64,000 nucleotides of DNA from Artocarpus heterophyllus (lineage: Eukaryota > Streptophyta > Magnoliopsida > Rosales > Moraceae): assembly GCA_025403435.1 (NCBI GenBank), contig CM046335.1:7630103-7694102 (forward strand), read 5' to 3'. Under the pieces are notes generated by a model. The model did not search any database. It was not told where the DNA came from and worked only from the letters and a program-made list of their open reading frames with translations. Below are positions 47,540-61,295 of the stretch, one piece after another (position 1 is the stretch's first letter; each line of letters begins with the position of its first letter). The translations under genes were made by a program, and so were the position numbers.

Positions 47540-49050
47540 AATCTTTAAGCTTTTTTTTTTTTTTTTTACTATAATAGCATTTTGCTAGGATCTTTTATTT
47601 TTTACCGTTATAAGAAATTAAATATAAAATACATTTCCCTTATACTTTTAAGGTGAACGAGAAGATTATTAATTTTAAAATTATTATTTCAATATGAAAT
47701 TGGTATTCAAATGTAAAACTTTTGTAGAAAATTTAAGCCTAGTTAATAATAAAAGTGGTACAAGTAAATAATTAAACTTCAAAATGTCATCCTACTTAAT
47801 TTAGTGCAAATTAGGATTTGTGGTACTTTTAAGGTTTATTATTCACCCTTATTACTTTAATGTATAAATTAAGTTCAAAATTTTCATTGAGACGTATTCG
47901 ATTATCAATTTTCTAAAAATAACATTTACAATTTATCCTTTCATATGTCCTACATGTAAATTAGAATGGATGCTAAGTTTTAAAGTCCAATTTCTCTACC
48001 AATCTTATGTATCGACTAGAAGTAAAGTAAGGAAATACCACTTGTAGAGAGATGAATTTCAAACCCAATACTTTTATGAAAATTTGTTTTTTCTTTGAAA
48101 GGATTTAAGCTTAATTTTAATACCACTTAAGTCCCTAGGAATGGAATACATGGTTTAGTAAAAATTACACTACATGAACAAATTTATGGAGTAGAGTTGA
48201 AATTCAATGAAAATTTTAGAATATTACAAAATAGAAAAAAATTAAATAATATTTGTTATAATGATGTCAAATTTTATACTACATAATTAGTAATTATAAG
48301 GATGTTTAGGAGCCACGGTTCAGACCAATTTTGCATAGTATTTTCTTTCATAAAATTTGAATTACTACAATATTTTCAGTTCAAATCATTGGTTTAAACA
48401 GAGTCCCATACACCCTATATGTAGTATTTATTTTAATGATAATAATTTTTGCTGTTAAAATTTAGCAAAATTTTTAATAAAGTTGCAAGAATAACACAAT
48501 TATATAATAATTATGGTGATATCATATCTTATACTATATAATTACATAATAATTATTTAATGATTTTAACTTTTGATATTATTGCAATATTTGAAAATCT
48601 TCATCATTACAAGCCCCATGATTTAAAAGTCTCTCTCAAGTAAATCATGTGGTATACCACTTTTTTACTATCATTATTGTATTTTACCACTTATTTTTCC
48701 TTTCTTTGATTTATATAATTTCTTTTAGCCAATAAGACCAAAATATTCTTAGATAATACTTGTTTGTATTATCCTAACTTAAAATACTTATGATCAATTA
48801 TATTTTTATAATATCTAAAAATTGTTTGTTTCAAACTTTCTCATAAAAGTGATAAGATTGAAAAAAAAAACACAAAAAAGTAATATTTCCTAGGAAGAAT
48901 GAGGCAAATAGGCCAAGGTGAGATGTGAATAAATATAAATAGCCCAAGATTAAAAAAGGAAGAAAATAGCATGTTTAAAAGTAACTATGATTTACGCCAT
49001 TTAAAATTCCAAAGATACCACCAAAACCCTAAACTCTCATTTATATCTCC
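47540..49050. other. Intergenic with dispersed repeats
   Basis: No gene. 48299-48416 resembles the GGGTGTTTGG-type MITE (GGATGTTTAGGAGCCA...ACACCCTATA). 48640-48870 is a single diverged copy of the 205-bp tandem repeat at 27602-28238. Confidence 0.55.
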
Positions 49051-49059
49051 TCTACCCCA

Positions 49060-49640
49060 TTCTTTCTCCTTTTCTTTACAAGCTGCCACAGATTTACTCA
49101 ATTGTTGGAAGCCCTAATACGATTGTTGATACCCGCGTCGACCGAACAACGGCCAATCGAACGAAGGAAGACAAGGGAAGCAGGCAAAGTGGCCATCTCC
49201 TATGGTAGCAAAATCGCCACCTCCAGCGATCACGTTCACCATAGCCGGTGATGGAGGATGTCGAGCTGTCGCAAGATACCGTCACCGTCATGAAGGTTTT
49301 GTCACCTTTAGTCTCATCGTTGAAGTTGATTGCCAAAGCAGTGGAGGAAGGTCGCAAAAACCAGCATCAGGGGGAGAGAGAGAGAAAAAGATGGTTCGAA
49401 GAGAGACCTCGTTGTCGCGGCCGTGGCTAACGTTGTACGATCCTGCCACGGTGTTGCGCTGGAGTTGTGGAGACAAGTATCGTCACAGAGGGACGCGTTG
49501 CAGTCATCGCCAAAGTTACATGAGGTTGCCAGAGTCACAGTAGGAGAGGCTGCTGGAGTCGCACAGGGACAACATTGTTGTCAAAGTTGTTGCCGGAGCT
49601 GGAGAGAAAGAGGAGGGGAGAGGAAAAGTGGATTTGGGGT
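49060..49640. other. GC-rich island, not recognised
   Basis: GC-rich compared with its surroundings, with several overlapping open frames on both strands (longest 118 codons, 49330-49686, plus). None resembles a family I know and codon patterns do not favour one frame. It is similar in character to the GC-rich core of family B copy 1 (Ser/Arg-rich translations, GAGA runs), so a transposon leader or promoter segment is as likely as a gene. Confidence 0.4.
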
Positions 49641-49686
49641 TTTTCTGGATGAGATAAAGAAGATGAGGGCAAAATTAGGAATTTAA

Positions 49687-50180
49687 GTGTTTAAAAAAAG
49701 TATAAATTATAAAAGTGCTGTATACTTTTTGTTATAAAACAAATGCAAAGAATTAAATTGCAAAGCATAAGATAGAGAGATATAAGAGAAATTGAAAAAA
49801 ACAATCTTGTTATTTACCATCTCATATTCTATACAAATACAAGCTCTCAAAAGTCATATATATATATATAGGCAAAAAATCATAAAATAGGAGAAGTTAA
49901 AAGTCAAAGTTACAACAACAAAATAATACTAATAAATTGGTAATTAGGAGGTTATGAAAGTTATAAAATACCAACATTAATGGTCATTAAGGCGGAGCAA
50001 TTCAAGTCATGAGGGTGTTAAAAATATAAATATTATACTAATAAATTAATTTATTTATAGCACTTTTAATATTTTAAAAGATGTATTATTTACTTACATT
50101 AAAATGTAAAGACGTTGAAAAATGTGACCTTTGATGCAATTTACATATTTCCTAATTGACCCCTCTACCCCACAAATATG
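49687..50180. other. Intergenic, nothing recognised
   Basis: AT-rich spacer with a short TA run at 49858-49870; no gene signals until the RPL13a promoter elements begin. Confidence 0.45.
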
Positions 50181-52013
<1,833 letters not shown>

Positions 52014-52860
52014 ATATTATTAGAAACTTGTTAGTGTTCTACAATTTTGTTAAGATTCTGTCTTTCTCTTCGGTTTTATTTTTTTCTTTGATTTGAGGAC
52101 TTGGGGTCCCCAATTTGTGAAAGTTTTTGAATGGCCACCTTGTTTTTTTGTTTCAAATTGTAGAACGTTTCTTATGCGACTTCTTCTATAAACTTCAGTC
52201 ACAACCTGCCATTTTATTTGGTTTGCTTATTCTTTTTTTAATTTATTTTTACTATGGGCAATGGCTGTCGTGTCCTCTCTTCAGCATCGTCTCTATCAAG
52301 CTGCACTTTCCAAGTTTCATGCTTCTCAATCTTCCTAGGTACATGGCACTTCTGTGGCATTAAAGATTTCCCTCACCATGAGTGAGCTGTACAGTTGAAG
52401 AAAACCCATGAGCTTGAGTATATCTCCTATGCTTAATTTCGTCGGAGTAGGTAGTGGCGGTTTTAGGCATTTTTTTGCCGTACGTTTTTTAATTATGCTG
52501 CCAAGGTCGAACTTTAAAGGACGGTGCACAACCCAATTAGTTTTGGGGAAATTATAGCAGATATCAGCTTTTGAAAATCTAAAAGGAAGTAAATAAAATT
52601 TTTTTCTTAATGTGGTAGAAAATAAGTTTTCCAAATGTGGTTTTAATTATATTATCTAATTTTCAACTTTTACCTTTTTTAATCTCATTTTTGTTTTCTT
52701 GTTTCTCCTTCCACATTTCTTTAAATCTCTAATTCCTCACCAATGGATTTCCTCACCAACGGATCTTTTATCCTCTCCCTTAGACGCCATCATGAGTGTT
52801 GCAACTATTCCTCCTAGTAGTAGCAATTGATAGGAGAGGTACAATATTTTTTTTAAACAT
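52014..52860. other. RPL13a downstream region
   Basis: The first few hundred bases (T-rich) are the probable 3' untranslated region of RPL13a. Nothing else recognised up to the retroelement fragment. Confidence 0.5.
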
Positions 52861-52869
52861 AACCCAAGA

Positions 52870-53560
52870 TTGACTTAGCAATCTATCCCAAGTTTTACTC
52901 GTTTGAGTTCGTGGGGGTGCGTAATGGATAGGCTCAAGCACCTCTTTGAGGCCCACTCAAGCCACGTAGGCTACCTCTCAAGTTCAAGTATGCTCCTGCA
53001 TCATTCTCCTTTCCTTAAAAAATGCCCCTTCTATGAGCACTTATATGAACTTGAACTTGGGGTATCCTACTCTGATACCAATTGATGTAGGAATGACGCA
53101 ATCATTTTCTAAAAAGTTACAACTTTTGAGAGAAATGCTTGCATTACTCCTATATCATTTCTCAACCTCAAACCCTGTTGGCATTTTGTCATAGAGTTGC
53201 AACCACTGTCCTTAGCCTGTGTCCCCATTGATCAATTGATCTTAAAAGCCCCGGTGCTCCTGTCGCCCCTCACCCTTGGAATAGTGTTGCGATTGAGATC
53301 TCCCTTACAGTTGCAATGGAGCAGCAATAATGAAAACTACGGTGAACTCTCAAAGGAGCTCTCAGTTGGCAAACTCGCAAGGGAACTCATGCCTTGAATT
53401 CTCCAACAAGGCGACGGTCCTTGACAGTGAAAAATTTTCACGAGGATTTCTCAAGAGTGAAAAGTTGAGGAGAGAGAGGAAGGGAAAAAAAAGAAGAAGG
53501 AAAGAAACAAGCTCAATTTGGGCTTTTGTATAGAAAGGGTATTTTTGTTTTTGGGCGCAT
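52870..53560 (-). mobile_element. Retroelement fragment with initiator-tRNA primer site
   Basis: On the minus strand an LTR-like end TTCCTACA (at about 53086) is followed after five bases by TGGTATCAGAGTAGG (53080-53066). TGGTATCAGAG is complementary to the 3' end of initiator tRNA-Met, the usual primer of copia-type and TRIM elements. The LTR side would be 53087 to about 53560 (about 470 bp) and the internal side 52870-53065. No protein domains are seen, so it is a truncated or TRIM-like element. Outer borders are estimates. Confidence 0.6.
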
Positions 53561-54114
53561 TTGACAACTCGTGTTATAGTGTAAAGTTCTTGTATTCTAC
53601 AGTATAAAGTAAAAGTAGGTTATAATATAAATTCTTGTATGCTATAATAAATCGTTCTAATTTTAGTTATAACTATGTTGCTACATGTAAAAAAATCCGA
53701 TTTTATATTAAATCAGCTAATTATTAAACACTTGTCTGATACATGCTATTAATTTTAAATACCTATTCCAAAATGTTATTTGCCTCATTTTCCTTTAGTT
53801 TTAATCATCAATTTTGAACACGGATGTCTAAAACTCTCTCTATTGAGAAAATATACATTCGAGAAAAAAAGGGCGAGATGATATTATTGTCACTGTAGTC
53901 TTTTCTCCTTGCTGGAATTTGGTGGTTAAGCTGAAATCCAAACAAACGCAATGCTTGGAACAAGATCGATTAATTGCATCGTAACTTCTTGAAGTTCAGT
54001 CAACTACTTACAAAAGAAACCTAACGATGCACGGCTTATCGCTTTCTAGTTCGGGACGACGTGATCGTAATTAGATTAACCCAAAAAAGGCCAAAAAAAA
54101 ATTAAAAGAATGTC
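53561..54114. other. Intergenic, nothing recognised
   Basis: AT-rich spacer between the retroelement fragment and the tRNA gene. Confidence 0.45.
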
Positions 54115-54196
54115 CGTCGACAGCAGGGATCGAACCTGCGCGGGCGAAGCCCAACAGATTTCAAGTCTGTCTCCTTAACCACTCGGACATATCGAC
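54115..54196 (-). tRNA. tRNA-Ser (anticodon UGA)
   Basis: 82 nt on the minus strand. The acceptor stem GTCGATA pairs with TGTCGAC (one G-T wobble), with discriminator G. The anticodon arm is CAGA-CTTGAAA-TCTG with anticodon TGA, which reads UCA. The long variable arm (TGGGCTTCGCCCGC) is typical of serine tRNAs. The T arm is GCAGG-TTCGATC-CCTGC, giving a standard B box. The minus strand continues into a T-rich stretch after 54115 (plus-strand A run at 54093-54101), suitable as a Pol III terminator. No intron. Confidence 0.96.
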
Positions 54197-55657
54197 ATTC
54201 ATGGACGTGTGGGGTAGAACCATATATAATGTAGTTTTTCCAAAGCAGCTAATGAACTACCAAATCTATTATATGAAACAAAATATTCCTGTCATTGATG
54301 CATGAATAAATTTGTCTCCTGTGTCATTCATAAGATCCTAGTAGGCCCCAAGGCTGTGGATTTCCCTTGCATGATCATGAAAGTACTTTACTTGTTTCCT
54401 TTCCAAAAAAGATATCATAGACTGTGGATTAAAGTATGAAATTGGAAGCAAAGATAGAACACAAGTACACAAACAAATGATATCATTTGTTTTTTTTTTT
54501 TTGTTTTTGTTTTTGTTTTTTGCTTTTTGTTTTTGTTTCTTGTTTTTTCACGCGGTCCTGCTAAGCATCCTATGCATCTCCCACTAATCTGTATTAAAGG
54601 CCTTTCTAAACTTGCATTTCAAGCTTTGACTTGTTACACTCCATACATTTCCCCTTTTTTCCTAGACCGCGGGTCCCTTCTTTTCCTTCTAACTAAGAAA
54701 CCTGGGAACACAATCTCTTGACCGTTGATATAAAAAGGCAAATTGCCTTTATTAAACGAGCTCCAGTCTATTGCAATTTTAGGCCATTGAAGTAGTATTT
54801 GTGAAGACATGTATTAATGTTATTATCATTTGTGCCTTCCACTACGTCTTCTAGTCTTCTTAATTATAAAAACTATGAATCTACTTCACGCTTCTTTATT
54901 CTAGTTCTTATCGTATGAAATGTTATCTTTATTTTTGTTTTTGCATATTGCCTGTTAAAAAAAATTTTGACTTCGTCACTATTAGTCCAAAAGATAAATA
55001 AAAAGAGAAATATTTATCTTTAATTATAAGAGTTTTTAATTATAAGATTTTGATTTTGACAGTTAAATCTAATAAAAAAAATAGGATTCTGTTTTTTACC
55101 TATTAAATCTTAGTCAAAATCAAAAAGAAAAACATATAGCGACTAAGTCCAAAGACTCCACCCTCCACAACCTGTTGCATTTTTGCAACATAGACATGGG
55201 TGGTGTTTCTTGTCTTCATTCTTCAACCTAAAGCCGTCTATTGTCTTTAGGAGTTACTTTTCAACAACTACTACGACACTACTAAGTACTGGAGCAGTGT
55301 GTTGGAAGCTACCACTTCTCACCAGTCCTAAGTCATAATGACAATTTGCCACTCCTTTCGCTGCCTTCATCATCGCCTTGATCCCCTCCACCTTCACACT
55401 AACAAACTTTCTTTTTTGGATCAAACTTTCTTTTCTTTACGTCTTTGAAATATATGCAGAACAAAGCACTTTTACTCATAGCTAGCACTCTCATGATCAA
55501 ATTGTCACTCCCACCCAAAGAAACAATAATTTTCCCCAACCCCAATTCCCGGCCTTTTCTTTTTGCTTCCTTTTCATTCCTCCCTTGAACTTTAACTCTA
55601 TTTTTTTCCATCAACACATTCTTCTTCTTGTTCCTCTTTTCCACAACTTCTTACTCC
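54197..55657. other. Intergenic upstream of the receptor kinase
   Basis: No gene. A T/G-rich run lies at 54488-54546. The segment of about 55500-55657 is the probable leader and promoter of the receptor kinase; no single element could be assigned. Confidence 0.45.
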
Positions 55658-58600
55658 ATGGACCATCACACTTGGTGGGTGTGCATCTTTTTGTTCTTTG
55701 GCTTTTGGGCACCAGTAGTTTTCTGTGATCAAGATGGTATGCATTTTCTTTTCCCGTCTTTTTTTTGGGTAATTTTTCATTCCTCTTTAGTGGGTCTAAT
55801 TATATGTATACTCGATCATGTGTATTTTTTTTTGTTTCAGGTTTTTTGAGCTTATCTTGTGGTGGAACTACCGATTACACTGACACACTTGGTATATCAT
55901 GGATCCCAGACAGTGCATACATAAGCATTGGAAACACAACTTCCATTGATTACAAAGAGGGAAACTCCTCAACTGTCCCAGCTCGGTTTTTCCCAGTTTC
56001 CCAACGTCGAAATTGTTATAGATTGCCGGTGAAAAACATGTCATCCTTGGTTCTTGTTAGAGCTGAGTTTGTGTACAAAAACTATGATGGGCGTGGGAAA
56101 GCTCCGGCATTCCATGTGTCCCTTGGAACGGCCATTCTTGGCACAATGGACATGGCTAAAAATGATCCACTTGTAGAAGAGTTTGTGTGGCCGGTGAATA
56201 ATAAAGAGACGCTGTCGTTTTGTTTGCTTAGTGATGGTCTTAAGCATAAGGGATCTCCTGTTATTTCCTCAGTCGAAGTTAGGCCACTTCCTGAAGGAGC
56301 TTACACAAGTGGCATGGAGGATTTCCCAAACAAGTCACTAAGGAAGAGTCATCGAATCAACTGTGGCTACACAAATGGGTCGCTTCGGTATGGACTTTTC
56401 GCCTTTTTTCACATAAAATTGTGTTATTCTTTTTACTACAAGGTTTGTTACATTTTCAGTTAAAAACAGTGTAAACTTTCACATGTTATAGTAAAAAGAA
56501 AAATGTTACTACACTGTAAAGCTCTTACATGCTACAATATTTACAGTCTAACCATCATGTCAAACACCCTAGTAGTCTTGAATTTTACTTTATAATTTTT
56601 TGTTTTCATATTTCTTTTATGTCACTGTCATGTCATAATCTTCTCGTGAATATAATAACTACCCTTTGTCATGATAGTGTGTTTTATAATTACTTGTGCT
56701 AATTACTGATAATAGCATAGAAAAGTAATGTTATTTATATTTTTTAAAGGCTACAAAAATATTTAACCCTTAAGACAAATTCAACTTATTGCACACCTCA
56801 TGAATTGGAGGCATTGATAATATTACCCTAATGACATATCAAGGTTAGTTTTTTCAGTTAGTTTTTATGTGAAAACAGGTATCCTTCTGATTCATATGAC
56901 CGAATATGGGATTCCGATAAGAACTTTACACCATTTCATGTTTCAACTGGTTTTAAGATCAAGCTTAGATTCAATAGTTCCCACACCCTTGGGGAGAGTC
57001 CCCCGCCAAGCATTCTTCAAACGGCGCGAGTCTTGGCACGAAGAGAGGTCATGACATACGATTTGCCTCTTGACACGCTCGGAGACTATTACATCATCCT
57101 CTATTTTGCTGGGATTCTTCCTGTTTTCTCTTCTTTTAATGTTATGATCAATGGTGAGGTTGTACAGTCAAACTACACTGTCAAAACTTCAGAAGTTAGT
57201 GCTTTATATTTTACAAGGAAAGGAATAAAGAGCTTGAAGCATCACTCTTAAGAGCACAAGCTTCTATCCTCAAGTCAATGCAATTGAAGTTTACGAGATT
57301 GTTGACATTCCCGCGGAAGCTTCATCAACCACAGGTAATCATATCATACTCTTTAAACTTGATATCACATAGATATTGATAGTTTGAACTTTGACATTAG
57401 GACGGTGCTAGAGGTCCTAACTTTTTAATACCAACTCACGTGATGATGAGTTGTTGCCGTTTCACTCATAGATGCAATATTTTAATATTAAATGACGTGA
57501 CAAATGTTTAAAATTTTACTAATAAAAAAATAACAACTCATATATCACATCAGTTGATATTGAAATGTTGGGATCTCTAATATTATTCCTAATACTGACT
57601 TCATTTCAATCCTTCAGTCTCAGCTCTTCAGGTTATCCAGCAATCTACCGGTTTAGACTTGGGATGGCAAGATGATCCATGCTCTCCTACGTCATGGGAT
57701 CACATAGGATGCGAAGGAAGCCTTGTCAGAACATTGTATGCATTATCCATAAATAATTATTTGTCTTTCCTCTCTCTCTTTATTCTCTTCAGTTTGACTT
57801 GATTTTCTTTTTTCTTTGTTAGGGAGCTCCCAAACATCAATCTGAGGTCAATTAGTCCAACATTTGGTGATTTATTGGATCTTAAAGCACTGTAAATTCT
57901 GTTTCACCACTCTAATGCTTAGAATGTAAGGTTGTGTTTTCTCATACTCGGTTTCTTGTACTTATGTGGTTTGGTTTTTATGCTCAGGGATTTGCACAAT
58001 ACATCACTTGCTGGTGAAATCCAGAATTTGGGAAGCTTGCAACGTCTTGAGAAACTGTAATATTACACTGTTGGTAACTCTTCAGCTTTTCTTTTTTAAG
58101 AAAATGTTGACAAATACTAATTGAAATACCATTCGCAGAAATCTGAGTTTCAATCACCTAACATCGTTTGGTTCAGAACTGGAGAACTTGGTTAGCCTTC
58201 AAATTCTGTGAGTTTCTTTAAGAGGACGCTTTAAAGATCGGGAAATAATTGTGGGACGTTTGAAGTATACATCACAAAATAAGATTTATCCAAGCGAAAA
58301 TGATTCCATTTTTCTTTTTTCTATCTGCAGGGACTTGCATAACAACAGCTTAGAAGGAACAGTTCGGGACAACTTGGGAAAGTTGGAGGACCTTCATTTA
58401 TTGTAAGCAAATTTTAGAATCTTCCAGAACACAAAATATTCTGTTCTGCTCTCGAAGAATCATTATTATGGGAACTCAACATTTTGTCAGGAATTTGGAA
58501 AACAACAAGCTTCAAGGTGCCCTTCCACCATCTTTGAACAGAGACAGTTTGGAAATTAGGTACTGAAATTTGTATCGCGATGTGTCGCATATACATACAT

Positions 58601-60704
58601 ATATATATATATATGTATATATTTGTATCGCTTGTAACAAGTCTCAGCCGCATTGCATTCTGAAGCACTAACCCAATCAACCAAAACCATGCAGAACATC
58701 AGGAAATCTTTGCCTTTCTTTCTCGACAATGACATGCAATGAGGTGTCATCCAACCCCTCAATTGATACACCCCAAGTCACCATCTTCACCAAGAAGCGG
58801 CACACAGCTTCTTCTGGACTAGACCATTTAGCCATTATACTTGGCGTTACTGGTGGAGCCTTGCTTGCTTTGTTCTGTCTCAATCACTTTGACACTCTTG
58901 TACGTGAGGAAGAAGAGGAGGTCTCGAGTTGCATACAGAGGAAGTACGTGAAACTGTAATAAAAAAAGTTTTTTTTTTTTGCAAAAGAAGTCTAGTGCTT
59001 CCATTCTTTGCTTATATGAACATTCGCTTTTGCCGATCTTAGGGGCCACGGCGGAAATTCGAAACTGGAATCCAGGAAAAGGTTTTCACTTACAAGGAAA
59101 TCAAAGCAGCAACCAACAATTTCAAGGAGGTTATTGGGCGTGGTAGTTTTGGATCAGTTTACTTTGGGAAGCTGCGAGATGGGAAGCTTGTGGCTGTGAA
59201 AGTTCGGTTTGATAAAACTCAACTTGGAGCTGATTCTTTTGTCAATGAGGTTCGCTGTCTCAATGAATTCCTATATTAGTTTTTGTTAATTTCTGTCTTC
59301 ACCGGAATTGCCTTGTTTCTCCAATCACATCTTGGCATTGTTTTTAGGTGTGTCTCTTGTCGCAAGTTCGCCACCAGAATCTTGTCTCTTTGGAAGGATT
59401 TTGCTGCGAATCAAAGCAGCAAATACTCGTTTACGAGTACCTTCCTGGTGGATCGTTGGCTGACCACCTCTATGGTATGTTGAGTTTATAAAAAGGTTTT
59501 TTGAACTATTTTTTGGTTAAAACATTTCCCTTTTACACAACAGAATGTTGCTCTTTCAGGTCTAAATAGTAGAAAAGTTTCCCTAAGTTGGGTTCGTAGA
59601 CTGAAAATTGCTGTTGATGCTGCGAAAGGTTTCTCTTTTTTGCTCTTATGTCTCTCATAACATCCCGTAAGAAACAAACAAAAAAGAAAATGACAGGTAC
59701 GTTTTTCCTGATCAATCTGAACCTTGTTTGTGTTGTTAGGACTGGACTATCTCCACAATGGAAGCGAACCACGAATTATACACCGTGACGTCAAGTGTAG
59801 CAACATTCTTTTGGACGTGGAGATGAATGCAAAAGTTTGTGATTTTGGCCTCTCTAAGCAAGTGACTCAGGCAGATGCAACCCACGTGACCACAGTCGTC
59901 AAGGGCACTGCTGGTTATCTCGATCCCGAGTAATATTTCCTTCAAAATTCTCAGATAATGATTTTTGCGGATGATTTTTTCAATTGGATTAGTTTGTTAT
60001 TGACATTGTAAAGTTTATATCATATGCAGGTATTATTCCACCCAACAGTTGACAGAGAAGAGTGATGTATACAGTTTTGGAGTCGTGCTTCTTGAGCTCA
60101 TTTGTGGGAGAGAACCACTGACTCACTCCGGAACCCCTGATTCCTTCAATTTGGTTTTATGGGTATGAACAAACAACCTCAACTTGTCCATTCTCCTTTT
60201 TGGTCAATCCAATTCAGAACAATGAAAACAATCTATGCTCTGAAAATTAGCTCTACCCATCAAAAGTCTTGAGTTAATTTCACTTGAACCCCTGAAGAAG
60301 TCACGTTTTAACTTATTGTTGCGAGTTTTGATACAAAAGAAATATAATATGAAAATTAACAGAATGCACAGAAGGTATAAAAATTCAACATTTCCATGAG
60401 ACTACCTTTATAGTTTGGTGCACGAACAGCGTATCTACTTTTTCATGAACAAGTCTAACACTGAAAGAGGTTTTGGTTTGAGTGAATGCAGGCCAAGCCT
60501 TACTTACAAGCAGGTACGTTCGAGATAGTGGACGATAGCTTGAAAGGAAGTTTCGATGTGGAAAGCATGAGAAAAGCAGCCTTGGTTGCTATTAGGTCTG
60601 TAGAGAGAGATGCATCAAAGAGACCTACCATTGCTCAGGTTTTGGCTGAGCTCAAAGAAGCCTACAGTCTTCAGTTAGCTTATCTGGCATCTCGCGACAT
60701 GTGA
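55658..60704 (+). CDS. Malectin-like LRR receptor kinase (At5g48740-like), three frameshifts
   Basis: Sixteen coding exons: 55658-55736, 55841-56387, 56879-57334, 57618-57735, 57823-57891, 57988-58056, 58139-58207, 58331-58402, 58491-58559, 58695-58943, 59043-59249, 59348-59474, 59560-59628, 59740-59929, 60030-60162 and 60492-60704. Expected product is about 910 residues: signal peptide (1-24), malectin-like ectodomain (about 30-360), LRRs mainly in five exons of 69-72 nt, a transmembrane helix near 570, and a Ser/Thr kinase (about 610-890). Kinase motifs present: [39 protein letters not shown]. The family perceives extracellular signals at the plasma membrane; the ligand is unknown. Exons 3, 10 and 11 each hold one base too many (about 57239, 58865-58885 and 59081). 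Correcting them restores [25 protein letters not shown] and the frame into [14 protein letters not shown]. As written, translation stops at 57249. Either assembly error or pseudogene. Confidence 0.9.
57239..57251 (+). other. RLK frameshift 1 and resulting stop
   Basis: GIKSL is followed by AAGC where AA plus one base is expected. The uncorrected frame ends KHHS then TAA (57249-57251), while the other frame continues [20 protein letters not shown] to the exon end. Confidence 0.85.
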
Positions 60705-60804
60705 GTTCAAGATATCCAGTCAGATTTTGGAAGAGTTCATCATACATTCCTTTTACCTTGAGAACTGGTCCTCTGAGGAACTAAGATATAGTTTATTTAC
60801 CCTG

Positions 60805-60841
<37 letters not shown>

Positions 60842-61295
60842 TATATACACACATACGCACACAGGTAGAGCTAAGAAGCATCTTATTGTTAAAAGAGAGA
60901 CAACGTAATTTATATACCAGTTTATTGATGTTTAAGCTGCTCCTATAATTCCAAATTATTCGTCTTCTTATATCTTAAGAGACGCTAATACCACTACCTG
61001 AAGACGTGATTCTAAAGGGACACTGCCAAAGAGAAATTAACCCCTGATGAAATGCAAATTCTATATAAACTGATTCAACCCTTTTTTTTCCCAAGTTTAA
61101 GGCTATTAGCTATATTTCGGCCATCTTATATCTGCACAAAAACTCAAAGAAAAGGCATCAATGGATAGTTAAAAAGATTTTATCTCAATGGCCATCCAAA
61201 AAATTGAATCTATAAGTTGTCTCTCTGCTTCATAGTATAATGCCTTCCATCCTCTACACAGAGAACTCCAATAAAGGTTGTGTAATAGAATCTGG
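60705..61295. other. Convergent spacer between RLK and VTT genes
   Basis: 591 bp separating two convergent genes, so it holds both 3' ends. A TA then CA microsatellite lies at 60806-60864. No other feature. Confidence 0.55.

Noticed and set aside
49248..49430. Small gene starting MEDVELSQDTVTVMKVL
   Set aside because: Plausible-looking start, but overlapping frames of equal quality, no homology recognised and low-complexity Arg/Glu tail.
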